Assembly (NCBI RefSeq): GCF_037482285.1
Contig: NZ_JBBEYB010000004.1
Location: 124,001 to 188,000 of the forward strand
Direction: 5' to 3'
From: Aquabacterium sp029268225
GTDB lineage: Bacteria; Pseudomonadota; Gammaproteobacteria; Burkholderiales; Burkholderiaceae_C
DNA: 64,000 nucleotides
In this document: positions 48,959 to 58,011 of the stretch, piece by piece
How the letters are laid out: every line of letters begins with the position of its first letter
How positions within the stretch are numbered: position 1 is the first letter of the stretch
Notes under the pieces: model-generated
Told to the model about the DNA's origin: nothing
The model's database searches: none
Seen by the model: only the letters and a program-made list of their open reading frames with translations
Made by a program: the position numbers and the translations under genes

Positions 48959-49889
48959 GGGCCGGATTATCCCGCGTTCGCTCCCATTCCGGGGGCGCCC
49001 ACAGGTGTTTCAGTCGTTCGGACCATGGACCGGGGCGGGCCATGTCGCGCAGCATGGCCACCCACTCGTGGATCGTCAGCCAGATCGGGTTGTGGCTGTG
49101 CACCTGGCGCACCAGGCCGTAGTCGGGCGCTTCGGTCTCGGGCACGAAGGTGCCAAACAGGCGGTCGAAGATGATCAGCGTGCCGCCGTAGTTCTTGTCG
49201 ATGTAGCGCGGGTTGCGGCCATGGTGGGCCCGGTGGTGTGAGGGCGTGTTGAAGATGAACTCGATGGGCGCGGGCAGCTTGGCGATCCACTGTGTGTGCA
49301 CGAAGAACTGGTAGGCCAGATTGATGGCCAGCGCAAACAGCACCCAGCGTGGCTCGAAGCCCAGCCAGACCAGCGGGGTGTAGAACAGCCAGTTGCCGGC
49401 AAAGCTGTAGAGCCAGCTCTGGCGCATGGCGGTGGTGAAGTTCATGTGCTCCGAGCCGTGGTGCACGACGTGTGCGCACCAGAACCAGCGGATGCGGTGG
49501 CTGGCACGGTGGAAGACGTAGTAGCAGAACTCCACGCCCAGGAAGAGGGCGGCGAAGGTCCAGGGCGTGATGTCGATCGTGGTGAGGCGGTGGCCGTAGA
49601 CAAAAGTCATCGCGGGCAGCACCAGGGTCAGCACGATCACCACGTCGAGCAGCATGTAGACGCCGCCCAGGTTCAGGCTGTCGAGCGCGTCACGCAGTTC
49701 GTAAATGGGTGGGCCGGCTTGACGGTCACGGCGCCGCAAATGCAGCCATTCCACCAGCACCGTCAGCAGGAACACGGGCGCCAGCAGCACCAGCAGCCAT
49801 TCGCGCAGGTCGGAGTGAGCGAGCCAGGGCGGCACGGTGAAAGGCAAATCGATGCGCCAGGTGGCGAGCAAGGTGGCCAGGTCGGTCAT
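48912..49889 (-). CDS. Sterol desaturase / fatty acid hydroxylase family membrane protein
   Basis: 325 residues, membrane-bound di-iron enzyme family (PF04116 type). The histidine clusters are complete: HRASH (127-131), HVVHH (140-144), and HHRAHH further on, set among membrane helices such as LLVLLAPVFLLTVLVEWL and YMLLDVVIVLTLVLPAMTF. The last about 30 residues are rich in Pro, Arg and His and run 47 bases into the rsmB-like gene. Its substrate in bacteria of this group is unknown. It diverges from the AraC regulator. Confidence 0.88.
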   Translation of the reverse strand: MTDLATLLATWRIDLPFTVPPWLAHSDLREWLLVLLAPVFLLTVLVEWLHLRRRDRQAGPPIYELRDALDSLNLGGVYMLLDVVIVLTLVLPAMTFVYGHRLTTIDITPWTFAALFLGVEFCYYVFHRASHRIRWFWCAHVVHHGSEHMNFTTAMRQSWLYSFAGNWLFYTPLVWLGFEPRWVLFALAINLAYQFFVHTQWIAKLPAPIEFIFNTPSHHRAHHGRNPRYIDKNYGGTLIIFDRLFGTFVPETEAPDYGLVRQVHSHNPIWLTIHEWVAMLRDMARPGPWSERLKHLWAPPEWERTRDNPAHASERPPRPHHATRP

Positions 49890-50066
49890 GGTGATCAGGC
49901 GGGGGGGAAAGGCAGCGGATGGCTGCAAACAGGCCTTCAGCTTGCCGTGCCGCGGCGGGCATTTCTTGACCGATCGCGCCAAATTGAGGCGGCACGCATG
50001 AGGCTCGTCCCGATGGCCGTGGGGCCGCAAGGGCGGCATGATCGGGGCTGTCTTGATGGAAGGTCC

Positions 50067-51092
50067 ATGGTCGAAACCCGCGTTGCCTCGTCTTACGTTC
50101 AGCTGTTGCAGGAATACCTGGTGCAGCAGGGGCTGGACCCATCGCAGGTGCTGGGCGAGGCGCCCGACCCGGACGCGCACTTCGTGCCCATGTCGATCTG
50201 GCAGCGCTGGCTGGCCCGGGTGGATGCGCTGGAGCAGCGGCCCGGCCTGGGGCTGCGCATTGCCGAGGGCATCGGGCCGCATCATTTCGGGGTGCTGGGC
50301 CATGTGGCCCTGGCCTGCGCGACGTTGGGCGAGGCCCTGCAGCGACTGGAGCGCTTTCATGCCTCCGTGTACGACGCGAACCCGGCGGAAGTGCGCCCCG
50401 GCCCTGACGGTGTGGCGGTGGAGTGGGGCGTGGCCCGTGGCCGGCCCGGCGCCCTGGTGGATGAGACCGCGATTGCGTCGCTGGTGCAACTGGCGCGCAA
50501 CCTGACCGGACGCTACTGGCCGGTGCGCGAGGTGTGCTTCGTCAACCCACCGCCCACGCAGGTGCAGCCCTATCTCGACTTCTTTGGCGGTGGCGTGCGG
50601 TTTGATGCGGCCTGCACCCGCATCGTGCTCGATGCCGCCGTGCTGGGCCTGCCCATGCGCCAGGCCGACTCGGCCTTGCTCGCCGCGCTGGACCGCGAGG
50701 CCGAAGCGCTGCTGGCCGAGGTGTCACGGGTGCCCGCCGTGGTCGATGCCTGGCGCCGCACCCTGGTGCCCTTGATCCGCGAGGGGCGCACCACGCTGGC
50801 GGCCTTGGCCGAGGCCCACCACACCAGCGTGCGCAGTCTGCAGCGCCGCCTGGCCGAGCAGGGCACCTCGTTTCAGCAACTGCTGGACGACACCCGTCGG
50901 CACCTGGCCGAGGCCCACCTGACACGCGATCGGCTGGACGTGACCGAGATCGCCTTGCTGCTGGGCTATTCCGAGCAAAGCGCCTTCACGCGGGCCTTTC
51001 GCCATTGGACGGGGCTGCCCCCGGTGCAATGGCGTCGGCAGCGGCAGCTGACACTCTGTCGTCGGGCTTTGACAATTGGCCGCAGCACATGA
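50067..51092 (+). CDS. AraC-family transcriptional regulator
   Basis: 341 residues. N-terminal ligand-binding domain of the arabinose-binding-like type (PF12625), seen in OruR/ArgR-like regulators: GLRIAEGIGPHHFGVLGHVALAC. The C-terminal AraC helix-turn-helix pair is at about 240-335: LAEAHHTSVRSLQRRLAEQGTSF and VTEIALLLGYSEQSAFTRAFRHWTG. GGAAGG sits before the ATG. It stands between the divergent desaturase-like gene and the DUF2804 gene 27 bases downstream, and probably controls one or both. Confidence 0.9.
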   Translation: MVETRVASSYVQLLQEYLVQQGLDPSQVLGEAPDPDAHFVPMSIWQRWLARVDALEQRPGLGLRIAEGIGPHHFGVLGHVALACATLGEALQRLERFHASVYDANPAEVRPGPDGVAVEWGVARGRPGALVDETAIASLVQLARNLTGRYWPVREVCFVNPPPTQVQPYLDFFGGGVRFDAACTRIVLDAAVLGLPMRQADSALLAALDREAEALLAEVSRVPAVVDAWRRTLVPLIREGRTTLAALAEAHHTSVRSLQRRLAEQGTSFQQLLDDTRRHLAEAHLTRDRLDVTEIALLLGYSEQSAFTRAFRHWTGLPPVQWRRQRQLTLCRRALTIGRST

Positions 51093-51119
51093 GTGGCAGC
51101 ACATGAACAGGATCCAACG

Positions 51120-52172
51120 ATGAGTCCAGGGACACGCACAGCGCCGCCTCCCAGCCCCTTGCCTCCAACATCCGAGTCGCCTGTGCCCGCACCACCGCTG
51201 TCGGTCGTGCACGCGGGTCAGATCGCCACGGGTCGCTATGCCGGGTGCATCCCACGCATCGACTGGTCGACCTTGACGAGTGCCCAGCAGCGCGCGATCT
51301 GGTGGCGTCGCTGTCACCACAAGCGTTGGCAGTACGTGGGGCTGGCGGCCGAACACTGGTTCATCGGCTTGGCCATTGTGGACCTGGGGTGGGCCATGTC
51401 GGCGTTTGCCTATGTGTTCGATCGCCGGCACAAGCGGGTGGTGCTGGACTGGTCGCAAGATGGCTTGCCCTGGCTGTCAGGCGCGGTGAGCGACCAACCG
51501 GTGCATGGCGGGCAGGCGCGGTTTCGCGGTCCAGGTGCCACGTTGCGCATCGGTCAGTCCGCGGGAGAGACGCTGGCCGTGCGGGTGCGGGCGGGTGGCT
51601 TGCGTCTGCAGGTGGATTTGGATGTGAGTCAGGCACCGCCTTTCTTGCTGGCGGTGGGCCCCGTGCACGGTGGCCTGGGGCACGCCACACAGAAGTCCCC
51701 CGGCCTGCCCGTGGCGGGCTGGTTCGAGCTGGAGGGTGAGCGACACAGCCTGCAAGATGCCACCGGCAGCCTGGACAGCTCCAACGGGCTGCTGGCACGT
51801 GACACCGCCTGGCGCTGGGCGAGCGCGCACGACCGGCATCTGGGTTTCAACCTGCAGCAAGGCTACTTTGGCGACCAGGAAAATGCGCTGTGGCTGGACG
51901 GGGGGCTGCATCCCTTGGGCGCGGCACAGTTCGACTTCGATCCGGCGCATCCCCTGAGCCCCTGGCGTATCCACACCGACGATGGCCTGCTCGAGTTGCA
52001 GTTCCGTCCGGAGGGCGCGCGTCAAGATCGGCGCAACCTCGGCGTCGCGGCCAGCAGCTACATCCAGCCCGTGGGCACCTTCCACGGCTGGGTGCGCACG
52101 GCCCCCGACGGGCCTGTCATCCCGATCGATGGGCTGCTGGGGGTGACCGAGGATCACCGCTCGCGGTGGTGA
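51120..52172 (+). CDS. DUF2804 family protein
   Basis: 350 residues, no signal peptide or membrane helix apparent; the first 30 residues are Pro/Ser rich. Family hallmarks of DUF2804 are visible: WWRRCHHKRWQYVGLAAEHWFIGLAIVDLGW near the start, LDSSNGLLARDTAWRWASA in the centre and a C-terminal GWVRTAPDGPVIPIDGLLGVTEDH. The function of the family is unknown. AGGA lies 8 bases before the ATG. It follows the AraC regulator by 27 bases and is likely cotranscribed. Confidence 0.8.
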   Translation: MSPGTRTAPPPSPLPPTSESPVPAPPLSVVHAGQIATGRYAGCIPRIDWSTLTSAQQRAIWWRRCHHKRWQYVGLAAEHWFIGLAIVDLGWAMSAFAYVFDRRHKRVVLDWSQDGLPWLSGAVSDQPVHGGQARFRGPGATLRIGQSAGETLAVRVRAGGLRLQVDLDVSQAPPFLLAVGPVHGGLGHATQKSPGLPVAGWFELEGERHSLQDATGSLDSSNGLLARDTAWRWASAHDRHLGFNLQQGYFGDQENALWLDGGLHPLGAAQFDFDPAHPLSPWRIHTDDGLLELQFRPEGARQDRRNLGVAASSYIQPVGTFHGWVRTAPDGPVIPIDGLLGVTEDHRSRW

Positions 52173-52352
52173 GCCATCGTGCCACTCCGTCGCCGCCGCT
52201 AAGTCAAAACCGTCGGCATCGTCTTTGATGCAGGTCCAAAAAGGGCATTTCGGGCTGTCATGCACGCGTCGGCAGCTTGGCGCACAATCGGCGCCCGTGC
52301 CTCATCCGGGTGGGTGGGGCACCTGTGCTGAGAATAGAGGGGTAGGCCCGGA

Positions 52353-53876
52353 ATGACCTTGCATCAACGACTGCGCGACCTGGATGCCGCACGCCTGCGT
52401 GGCATGAAGCGTGGCATCGAGAAGGAAGGCCTGCGTGTGGCGCCGGACGGTGCCTTGGCACGCACGCCCCATCCGGCAGCCTTGGGCTCGGCCCTGACCC
52501 ATCCGCACATCACCACCGATTTCAGCGAATCGCAGCTGGAGCTGGTGACGGGTGTGCACGACCGCGTTGACGACTGCCTCAACGAGCTCACCACCATCCA
52601 CCGCGTGGTACTGCAATCGCTGGGCGACGAGTGCATGTGGGCCGCGAGCATGCCGGGCCGCTTGCCCGCCGATGCCGACATCCCGATTGGCTACTACGGC
52701 AGCTCGAACGTCGGCCAGGCCAAGCGCGTGTATCGCCTGGGCCTGTCGCATCGCTACGGCTCGCGGATGCAGACCATCTCGGGCATTCACTACAACTGGT
52801 CCTTCCCTGGCGCCAGCAGTGCCGACTACTTTGCGCTGATCCGCAACTTCCGTCGCCACTCCTTCTTGCTGCTGGTGCTGTTTGGTGCCTCGCCTGCGGT
52901 GACCTCGGCCTTTGCCGCCGGCCAGCCGCATGGCCTGGACACCCTGAGCGACGCGACGCTCTACCTGCCCTACGCCACCTCGCTGCGCATGGGTCGCCTG
53001 GGTTACCAGAGCGATGCGCAATCGGCCCTGTGCGTGAGCTACAACGACCTGGAAGGCTATGCCAACTCGCTGCACGAAGCGCTGACGGTGCCGTACCCGG
53101 CTTACGAGGCCATCGGCATCCGTGACGAGCAGGGCGGCTACCGCCAGCTGGCGACCAGCTTGCTGCAGATCGAAAACGAGTTCTACAGCACCATCCGTCC
53201 CAAGCGCGTGATCCGCAGCGGTGAGCGTCCCTTGCACGCCCTGCGCGAGCGGGGTGTGGAGTACGTGGAGGTACGTTGCATGGACCTCAATCCCTTCCTG
53301 GCGGTGGGCATCGATACGCACACGGCCCGGGTGCTGGACGTGTTCCTGACGCATGCGCTGCTCTCGGACAGCCCGCCGGACAGCCCTGAGGAGATCCGAG
53401 CCTTGCAGGCCAACCACCTGTTGGCGGCATCCCGTGGGCGCGAGCCGGGGCTGATGCTGCAACGGGGCGGTCAAGTCATCAGCTTGCGGGATTGGGGTTT
53501 GGCCTTGCTGGACGAAGGCATGGCGGTGGCCGAAGCCTTGGACCAAGCCCAAGGTGGCGAGGCGTATCAGGCAGCCTGGGCCCAGGCGCGCCGCGACTTC
53601 CTGGCGCCCGACACCTTGCCCTCGGCCCGTGTGCTGGAGGCGATCCGCACGCAGCATGCTGGTCGCTTCGATGCCTTTGGCTTGGCTTGTTCGCAAGACG
53701 TGAAGCAGTCCCTGTTGTCGCAGCCCTTGTCGGAGGCTGAACGCGCCACCTGGCAGGCGCAGGCGCAAGCCTCCTTGGCCGAACAGGCGCAGATCGAGGC
53801 CGCGGACACGCTGGACTTCGAGGCCTTCCGTCAGCGCTACGTGGACCCAGCCGGCTTGACCGTACAGGCTGCTTGA
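52353..53876 (+). CDS. gshA: Glutamate-cysteine ligase
   Basis: First step of glutathione synthesis, joining glutamate and cysteine with ATP. 507 residues of the gammaproteobacterial (type 1) family: GMKRGIEKEGLRVAPDG, HITTDFSESQLELVTG, RYGSRMQTISGIHYNWSFP, and YVEVRCMDLNPF. The ATG at 52353 is preceded by a 180-base spacer with no recognised regulator site; a purine-rich GAGGGG lies about 14 bases upstream. gshB is not in the window, though a glutathione transferase gene is. Confidence 0.94.
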   Translation: MTLHQRLRDLDAARLRGMKRGIEKEGLRVAPDGALARTPHPAALGSALTHPHITTDFSESQLELVTGVHDRVDDCLNELTTIHRVVLQSLGDECMWAASMPGRLPADADIPIGYYGSSNVGQAKRVYRLGLSHRYGSRMQTISGIHYNWSFPGASSADYFALIRNFRRHSFLLLVLFGASPAVTSAFAAGQPHGLDTLSDATLYLPYATSLRMGRLGYQSDAQSALCVSYNDLEGYANSLHEALTVPYPAYEAIGIRDEQGGYRQLATSLLQIENEFYSTIRPKRVIRSGERPLHALRERGVEYVEVRCMDLNPFLAVGIDTHTARVLDVFLTHALLSDSPPDSPEEIRALQANHLLAASRGREPGLMLQRGGQVISLRDWGLALLDEGMAVAEALDQAQGGEAYQAAWAQARRDFLAPDTLPSARVLEAIRTQHAGRFDAFGLACSQDVKQSLLSQPLSEAERATWQAQAQASLAEQAQIEAADTLDFEAFRQRYVDPAGLTVQAA

Positions 53877-54030
53877 GCGCCTGCGCCTCCCCGGTTCACG
53901 GGGGAGGCGGTGCCTGCTGCATGGTCAATTGTGTCTGCGTGTTGCAGTCGCCAGATGTGTCCGAATTTCTCTCTTAGAGTGATTGGGCCGGCCGCGGGCT
54001 GGCAACACCAATCATAGGGAGGACCGGAAC

Positions 54031-54651
54031 ATGAGCATGCGCAATGGCTTGAGCGCGGTGATGCTGGCGGCGGCCTGCGTGGGCGGAGCCCAGGCGGCCA
54101 ACATCGCCTTGACCTTTGACACCGATGCCCAAGGTATCACCGCAACGGGCGGCACCTTGGTTCACGAGGCGGGCGGCTACCTGGCGCAAACCGACATCGA
54201 TGGCGCCAACATGTCGCTGTACCTGCCGTCGTCCCTGCTGGGCAACTGGTCGCAGTATCTGGGCGGCACCTTGTCCTTCGATGCCATCAACCTCAGCGGT
54301 GTCGCATCGGATTGGGGGGACTTCGGGCAGGTCACTTTGACCGGTTCGGCTGGGCAGGTGACAGTGGATCTGGTACCAGGCACAGAGCCGGGTGGCACCT
54401 GGCAAACCTATGCCACGACGCTGGATGCGGCCACCTGGGGTGCCAACCTGGGCGATGTGCTGGCCGATGTCACGAGCGTGAGCATCGTGCTGGAGTCACA
54501 CAATGGCTTCGGGCAAGGTAACAGCGAGATCAATGGCTTTGACAACTTCAAGGTGTCGGCTGCGGCCGTGCCGGAGCCCTCGACCTGGGCGCTGTTGGCG
54601 ACCGGTTTGGCCTTGATGGCATGTGTCCATCGACGTCGTTCACGTCATTGA
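54031..54651 (+). CDS. PEP-CTERM sorting protein with laminin B-like domain
   Basis: 206 residues, exported. A signal peptide (about 1-22, ending GGAQA), then a domain resembling Laminin_B (about 50-172: LGGTLSFDAINLSG, GTWQTYATTLDAATWG, INGFDNFKVSA), then the PEP-CTERM sorting signal at 180-206: VPEPSTWALLATG, hydrophobic stretch, and HRRRSRH. Such proteins are cleaved by the exosortase EpsH and are linked to exopolysaccharide. AGGGAGGA gives a strong ribosome binding site. No exosortase gene is in the window, but the EpsE-like protein is 7 kb away. Confidence 0.92.
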   Translation: MSMRNGLSAVMLAAACVGGAQAANIALTFDTDAQGITATGGTLVHEAGGYLAQTDIDGANMSLYLPSSLLGNWSQYLGGTLSFDAINLSGVASDWGDFGQVTLTGSAGQVTVDLVPGTEPGGTWQTYATTLDAATWGANLGDVLADVTSVSIVLESHNGFGQGNSEINGFDNFKVSAAAVPEPSTWALLATGLALMACVHRRRSRH

Positions 54652-54727
54652 GTCGGGGCAGCTCTGCAGTGACCATCTCGGGTTGCGCGGAGCCTTTCTC
54701 AGGCTGATCCCGATCAAGGTACACCTG

Positions 54728-55933
54728 ATGTCCGCACCATTGAGCTCATTCGCACGTCTTCGTGGATGGACCGCCACCATCCTGGTGACGGCTTCCCTGT
54801 TTGGCTGTGGTGGCGGTGGATCTTCCGATACGCCCAACGCGCCACCTGTGCAACCGACGGGCTTTGTTGCCATTGCCGCGGGCGCCACACATTCGGTGGC
54901 CATCAAGGCCGACGGCAGCCTGTGGACATGGGGGTGTTCCACCTACGGTTCTGCATGCGACAAGACGGCTGCGACCAGCCAGGCGCCGACCCGATTGGAC
55001 GCCACGAGTGACCAGGCTTACACCGCCGTATCCTCTGGGGAGTTTCACAACCTGGCACTCAAGGCGGATGGCTCCTTGTGGGCTTGGGGCAAGAACGAGA
55101 ACGGTCAACTCGGCAACGGTGCGAATGTGGATGAGGCACTGCCCATTCGCGTTGGCCAAGCCCTTTACCAGCAGGTGAGCGCCGGGGGCGCGCACTCAGC
55201 AGCGATCGACCGCGACGGTCGTTTGTGGACTTGGGGCCAGAACACCTATGGTCAGTTGGGTGATGGCGGGGTCGACACCACGGATGTACCGAAGCACATC
55301 ATGGCAGGGACCCAGTTCATTGCCGTGGCGGCTGGGCCGTACCACACGGCTGCCATCGATGCCGGTGGCAATCTGTGGACTTGGGGCGGCAATGCTCATG
55401 GGCAATTGGGTGACGGCACCAACCTGACTCAGTCCATGCCGCAAAAAATTGATGTTTGGGACGTTGGGCTGACGCCTCTGAAGTTCACGCAGGTGGCTGC
55501 GGGTACCACCAATACCGCAGCGATCACCGAGAGCGGTGATCTCTATGTGTGGGGTTGGAATGGGTATGGGCAAGTGGGGGATGGGTCGGCTGCGGATCAA
55601 TCAACCCCAGTCAAAATTGCCGGCCCGGGGTATGCCCATGTGTCCATCAACGAGTGGCATGGCCTGGCGGTGAAGCAAGACGGGAGCCTGTGGGCTTGGG
55701 GGAGCAACTGCTGCGGCCAGATTGGCAATGAACCCAAATCGGATGCTGCGACACCGGTTCAGGTCGGCGCGCCAGGCACTTACCGCCATGCCGTGGCGGG
55801 CCGTTGGCACAGTGCGGCACTGAACCGAGAGGGTGGCTTGCGAGTTTGGGGCGACAACAGCTACGACCAATTGGGCCAAAGTTGCGAGCAAGAGTACTGT
55901 TCCATCAGCGTGCCCAGCGGACTTGCTTTTTAG
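54728..55933 (+). CDS. RCC1-repeat lipoprotein
   Basis: 401 residues. A lipoprotein signal with lipobox LFGC (lipidated C27) and a Gly/Ser linker are followed by about seven RCC1-type beta-propeller repeats, each with a core like SLWTWG, NGQLGNG or YGQLGDG. Repeats of the form HSAAIDRDGRLWTWGQN recur about every 50 residues. This suggests a single seven-bladed propeller held at the outer membrane. The ATG at 54728 was chosen because the signal peptide starts there. It follows the PEP-CTERM gene by 76 bases and might be cotranscribed. Function unknown. Confidence 0.85.
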   Translation: MSAPLSSFARLRGWTATILVTASLFGCGGGGSSDTPNAPPVQPTGFVAIAAGATHSVAIKADGSLWTWGCSTYGSACDKTAATSQAPTRLDATSDQAYTAVSSGEFHNLALKADGSLWAWGKNENGQLGNGANVDEALPIRVGQALYQQVSAGGAHSAAIDRDGRLWTWGQNTYGQLGDGGVDTTDVPKHIMAGTQFIAVAAGPYHTAAIDAGGNLWTWGGNAHGQLGDGTNLTQSMPQKIDVWDVGLTPLKFTQVAAGTTNTAAITESGDLYVWGWNGYGQVGDGSAADQSTPVKIAGPGYAHVSINEWHGLAVKQDGSLWAWGSNCCGQIGNEPKSDAATPVQVGAPGTYRHAVAGRWHSAALNREGGLRVWGDNSYDQLGQSCEQEYCSISVPSGLAF

Positions 55934-55955
55934 CTTCGGCCGACCTTGTCTGGCA

Positions 55956-57299
55956 TCAGGCTTGGCGCAGTGCCTGACGCACCTCTTGCATACTAGGTCG
56001 ATCGAGCACGTGCGCATCGGTGCAACGCGCCTGCCAGTGACGCAAAGTCTGTGCACGCGGATCATCGTCCTCCGCGGTGGCGGTGCCTTGCAGCAGTTCT
56101 TCGAGCAGGTGGCCAAACGCCAGCGTGTCCATCCTGGCCAGCGCATCGCGGGTGGCCTGTTGTGTCGCACCCGTCGGCAAGATGGACGCGGCGCCGAAGT
56201 CACCGAGCAGAGCCTGCCCGTCCGAGCGCCACAGGATGTTGTGCGCATACAGATCGCCGTGCAGGACACCGCGGGCGTGCAGGTGCGCGGTCGCCGAGGC
56301 GATGCCTTGCGCGAGGCGCCAGGCGGTATCGATGGACCAGGCGGCATCCGGCGCGTACACATCGCGGGTGCAACTGTCCAGGCTGGGCGGCCCGGCCAGC
56401 ACGCGCCAGCTGGCATCCAGCTGTGGCATCACCAGACCTTGCCGTCCTTCAGGGTGAGCTTGCAGCACACCGTGCACCGGGATCAGGTGCGGGTGTGTGC
56501 CGGCGGTCAGGCAGGCCTGCATCTCCTGGTCCGGTAGCCCGTCGCTGGTCAGGGCCCCCTTGAAGAGCTTCACGGCCACCGCTTCGGGTTCGCCTGAGGG
56601 TGTGCGTCGCCACGTGCCCGCATGGATGTGGCCGGACGCGCCTTCACCCAGCAGGTGGGCCAGTGTCAGGCTCGACCAGGGGATGAGCGGCCAGGAGGTC
56701 TGCGCTGTCGCATCGGGTGTTGACGCGCCGCTTGCCGCGGCGACCTCACATGGGTTGCCCCCGTAGGCCAGCCAGGCCAGTTTGGGCAAGGTCAGCAACC
56801 ATCCGGGCAGGGTGTGGAAGTCGTTGGCCGAGATCCGCAGCAGGCCCAGTTGCTGGCAGGCCGCCATGCTCTCGGGCAGGGTGCGCAAGCGGTTACCGGC
56901 CAGCGCGACCTTCTCCAGCCCCGAGCACCGGCCGATGGCGTCGGGCAGCGTCTCGATCTCGTTGACCGTGAGGATCAGCCAGCGCAGCGTGGGTGGCAAG
57001 GCCGAGGCCGGCACATGGCGGATGTGGTTGGACTTGAAGCCCACCATGCGCAGGCTGGGGCACGCGCCCAGGTGCTCGGGCACTTCGGTGAAGTCGTTGT
57101 CCGAGCAGAACAGCACCTTCAGCCGATGCAGACGGCTCAGGTCGGGCAGGCTGCGCAGCCGGTTACCGCTCAGGTTGAGGACTTCCAAGGTGTCGGCCAG
57201 AGCGAACACCTCCTCGGGGAGTTCGGTCAGGCCGCAAGACAGGTCGAGGCGGGTGACGCCGGCCAGTTGGCCTGCGCGCAGTCGGTTCAGGGTGTCCAT
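55956..57299 (-). CDS. Leucine-rich repeat protein kinase
   Basis: 447 residues, apparently cytoplasmic. The N-terminal half (about 12-180) carries seven leucine-rich repeats (VLNLSGNRLRSLP, KVALAGNRLRTLP). The C-terminal half is a Ser/Thr kinase-like domain: glycine-rich loop GEGASG (218-223), Lys244 in VAVK, catalytic loop HGDLYAHN with Asp349 and Asn354, and metal-binding D367FG. The arginine usually before the catalytic Asp is Gly, so it is of the non-RD type and not expected to need activation-loop phosphorylation. All key residues for catalysis are present. It is convergent with the RCC1 gene; targets unknown. Confidence 0.9.
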   Translation of the reverse strand: MDTLNRLRAGQLAGVTRLDLSCGLTELPEEVFALADTLEVLNLSGNRLRSLPDLSRLHRLKVLFCSDNDFTEVPEHLGACPSLRMVGFKSNHIRHVPASALPPTLRWLILTVNEIETLPDAIGRCSGLEKVALAGNRLRTLPESMAACQQLGLLRISANDFHTLPGWLLTLPKLAWLAYGGNPCEVAAASGASTPDATAQTSWPLIPWSSLTLAHLLGEGASGHIHAGTWRRTPSGEPEAVAVKLFKGALTSDGLPDQEMQACLTAGTHPHLIPVHGVLQAHPEGRQGLVMPQLDASWRVLAGPPSLDSCTRDVYAPDAAWSIDTAWRLAQGIASATAHLHARGVLHGDLYAHNILWRSDGQALLGDFGAASILPTGATQQATRDALARMDTLAFGHLLEELLQGTATAEDDDPRAQTLRHWQARCTDAHVLDRPSMQEVRQALRQA

Positions 57300-57341
57300 G
57301 GGCAGGGTGTGGGCGTGATCGCGGCCGATCCAGTTGGGCGA

Positions 57342-57968
57342 TCAGCCTTGCGCGGAGCGCTCCGGCTTGGCCATCACGTTGGCAAACAGGGGCAGGTCCA
57401 GGCCGCGTTGCAGCCAGGCGCGGAGGGCGGGCAAGGCCGGGGTGGCATCGAACCAGGCGCGGTCCACCTGGGCAAACTGGCGCACGAAGGGCAGCAGGGC
57501 CATGTCGGCCAGCGACCAGTGGGGGCCGAACAGGCAGGGCTGGCGCTGCAGTCGCGCTTCCAGGTCGGCCAGGTGCGTGCGGACGGCTTCATCTCTCCAT
57601 TCGCTCGCCGTGCGTTCCGGATGTCGCTCGGCGTACTTGTAGCGGTCGAGCAGCTGTTTGAAGGGACCGTCGTTCTGGGCGATCAGGGCCAGCATGGCCT
57701 CCAATGGGGCGGCTTGCAGCCAGCCATCCGGGTCGTGCTGCGCCAGGGCCCAGCGCATGATGTCCAGGCTTTGCTCCAGCACCATGCCGTCGGCCAGACA
57801 CAGCACCGGCACCGTGCCCTTGGGCGACAGCCGCAGCAGCTCGGCCGGCTTGTCGCGCAGCGACACCTCCTGCACCTGCACGGCCAGGCCCGCTTGCCAC
57901 AGCGCCAGGCGGGCACGGATGGCGTAAGGGCAGCGCCGGTACGAGAACAGAAGGGGCAGGGTGCTCAT
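57342..57968 (-). CDS. Glutathione S-transferase family protein
   Basis: 208 residues. The N-terminal thioredoxin-like part begins LPLLFSYRRCPYAIRARLAL, a CPYA motif like that of glutaredoxin 2 and omega-class enzymes, and includes KGTVPVLCLADGMVLEQSLDIM, the glutathione-binding Val-Pro and Glu-Ser. The C-terminal helical part ends PWLQ-like (LRAWLQRGLDLPLF) with GPHWSLADMALLPF. Start at 57968. It lies 42 bases downstream... in transcription order after purN on the same strand. Role probably in thiol-disulfide exchange or detoxification. Confidence 0.88.
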   Translation of the reverse strand: MSTLPLLFSYRRCPYAIRARLALWQAGLAVQVQEVSLRDKPAELLRLSPKGTVPVLCLADGMVLEQSLDIMRWALAQHDPDGWLQAAPLEAMLALIAQNDGPFKQLLDRYKYAERHPERTASEWRDEAVRTHLADLEARLQRQPCLFGPHWSLADMALLPFVRQFAQVDRAWFDATPALPALRAWLQRGLDLPLFANVMAKPERSAQG

Positions 57969-58011
57969 GGCATCCGAGGCCGTGACCCGAGGGGCGCGGC
58001 CGTCACACGGC

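Noticed and set aside
52300..52360. TPP-riboswitch-like fragments (GCTGAGA and GGAATGACC) before gshA.
   Set aside because: The remaining conserved parts of the thi box are missing, and the order and spacing do not allow its fold; gshA is not a thiamine gene.
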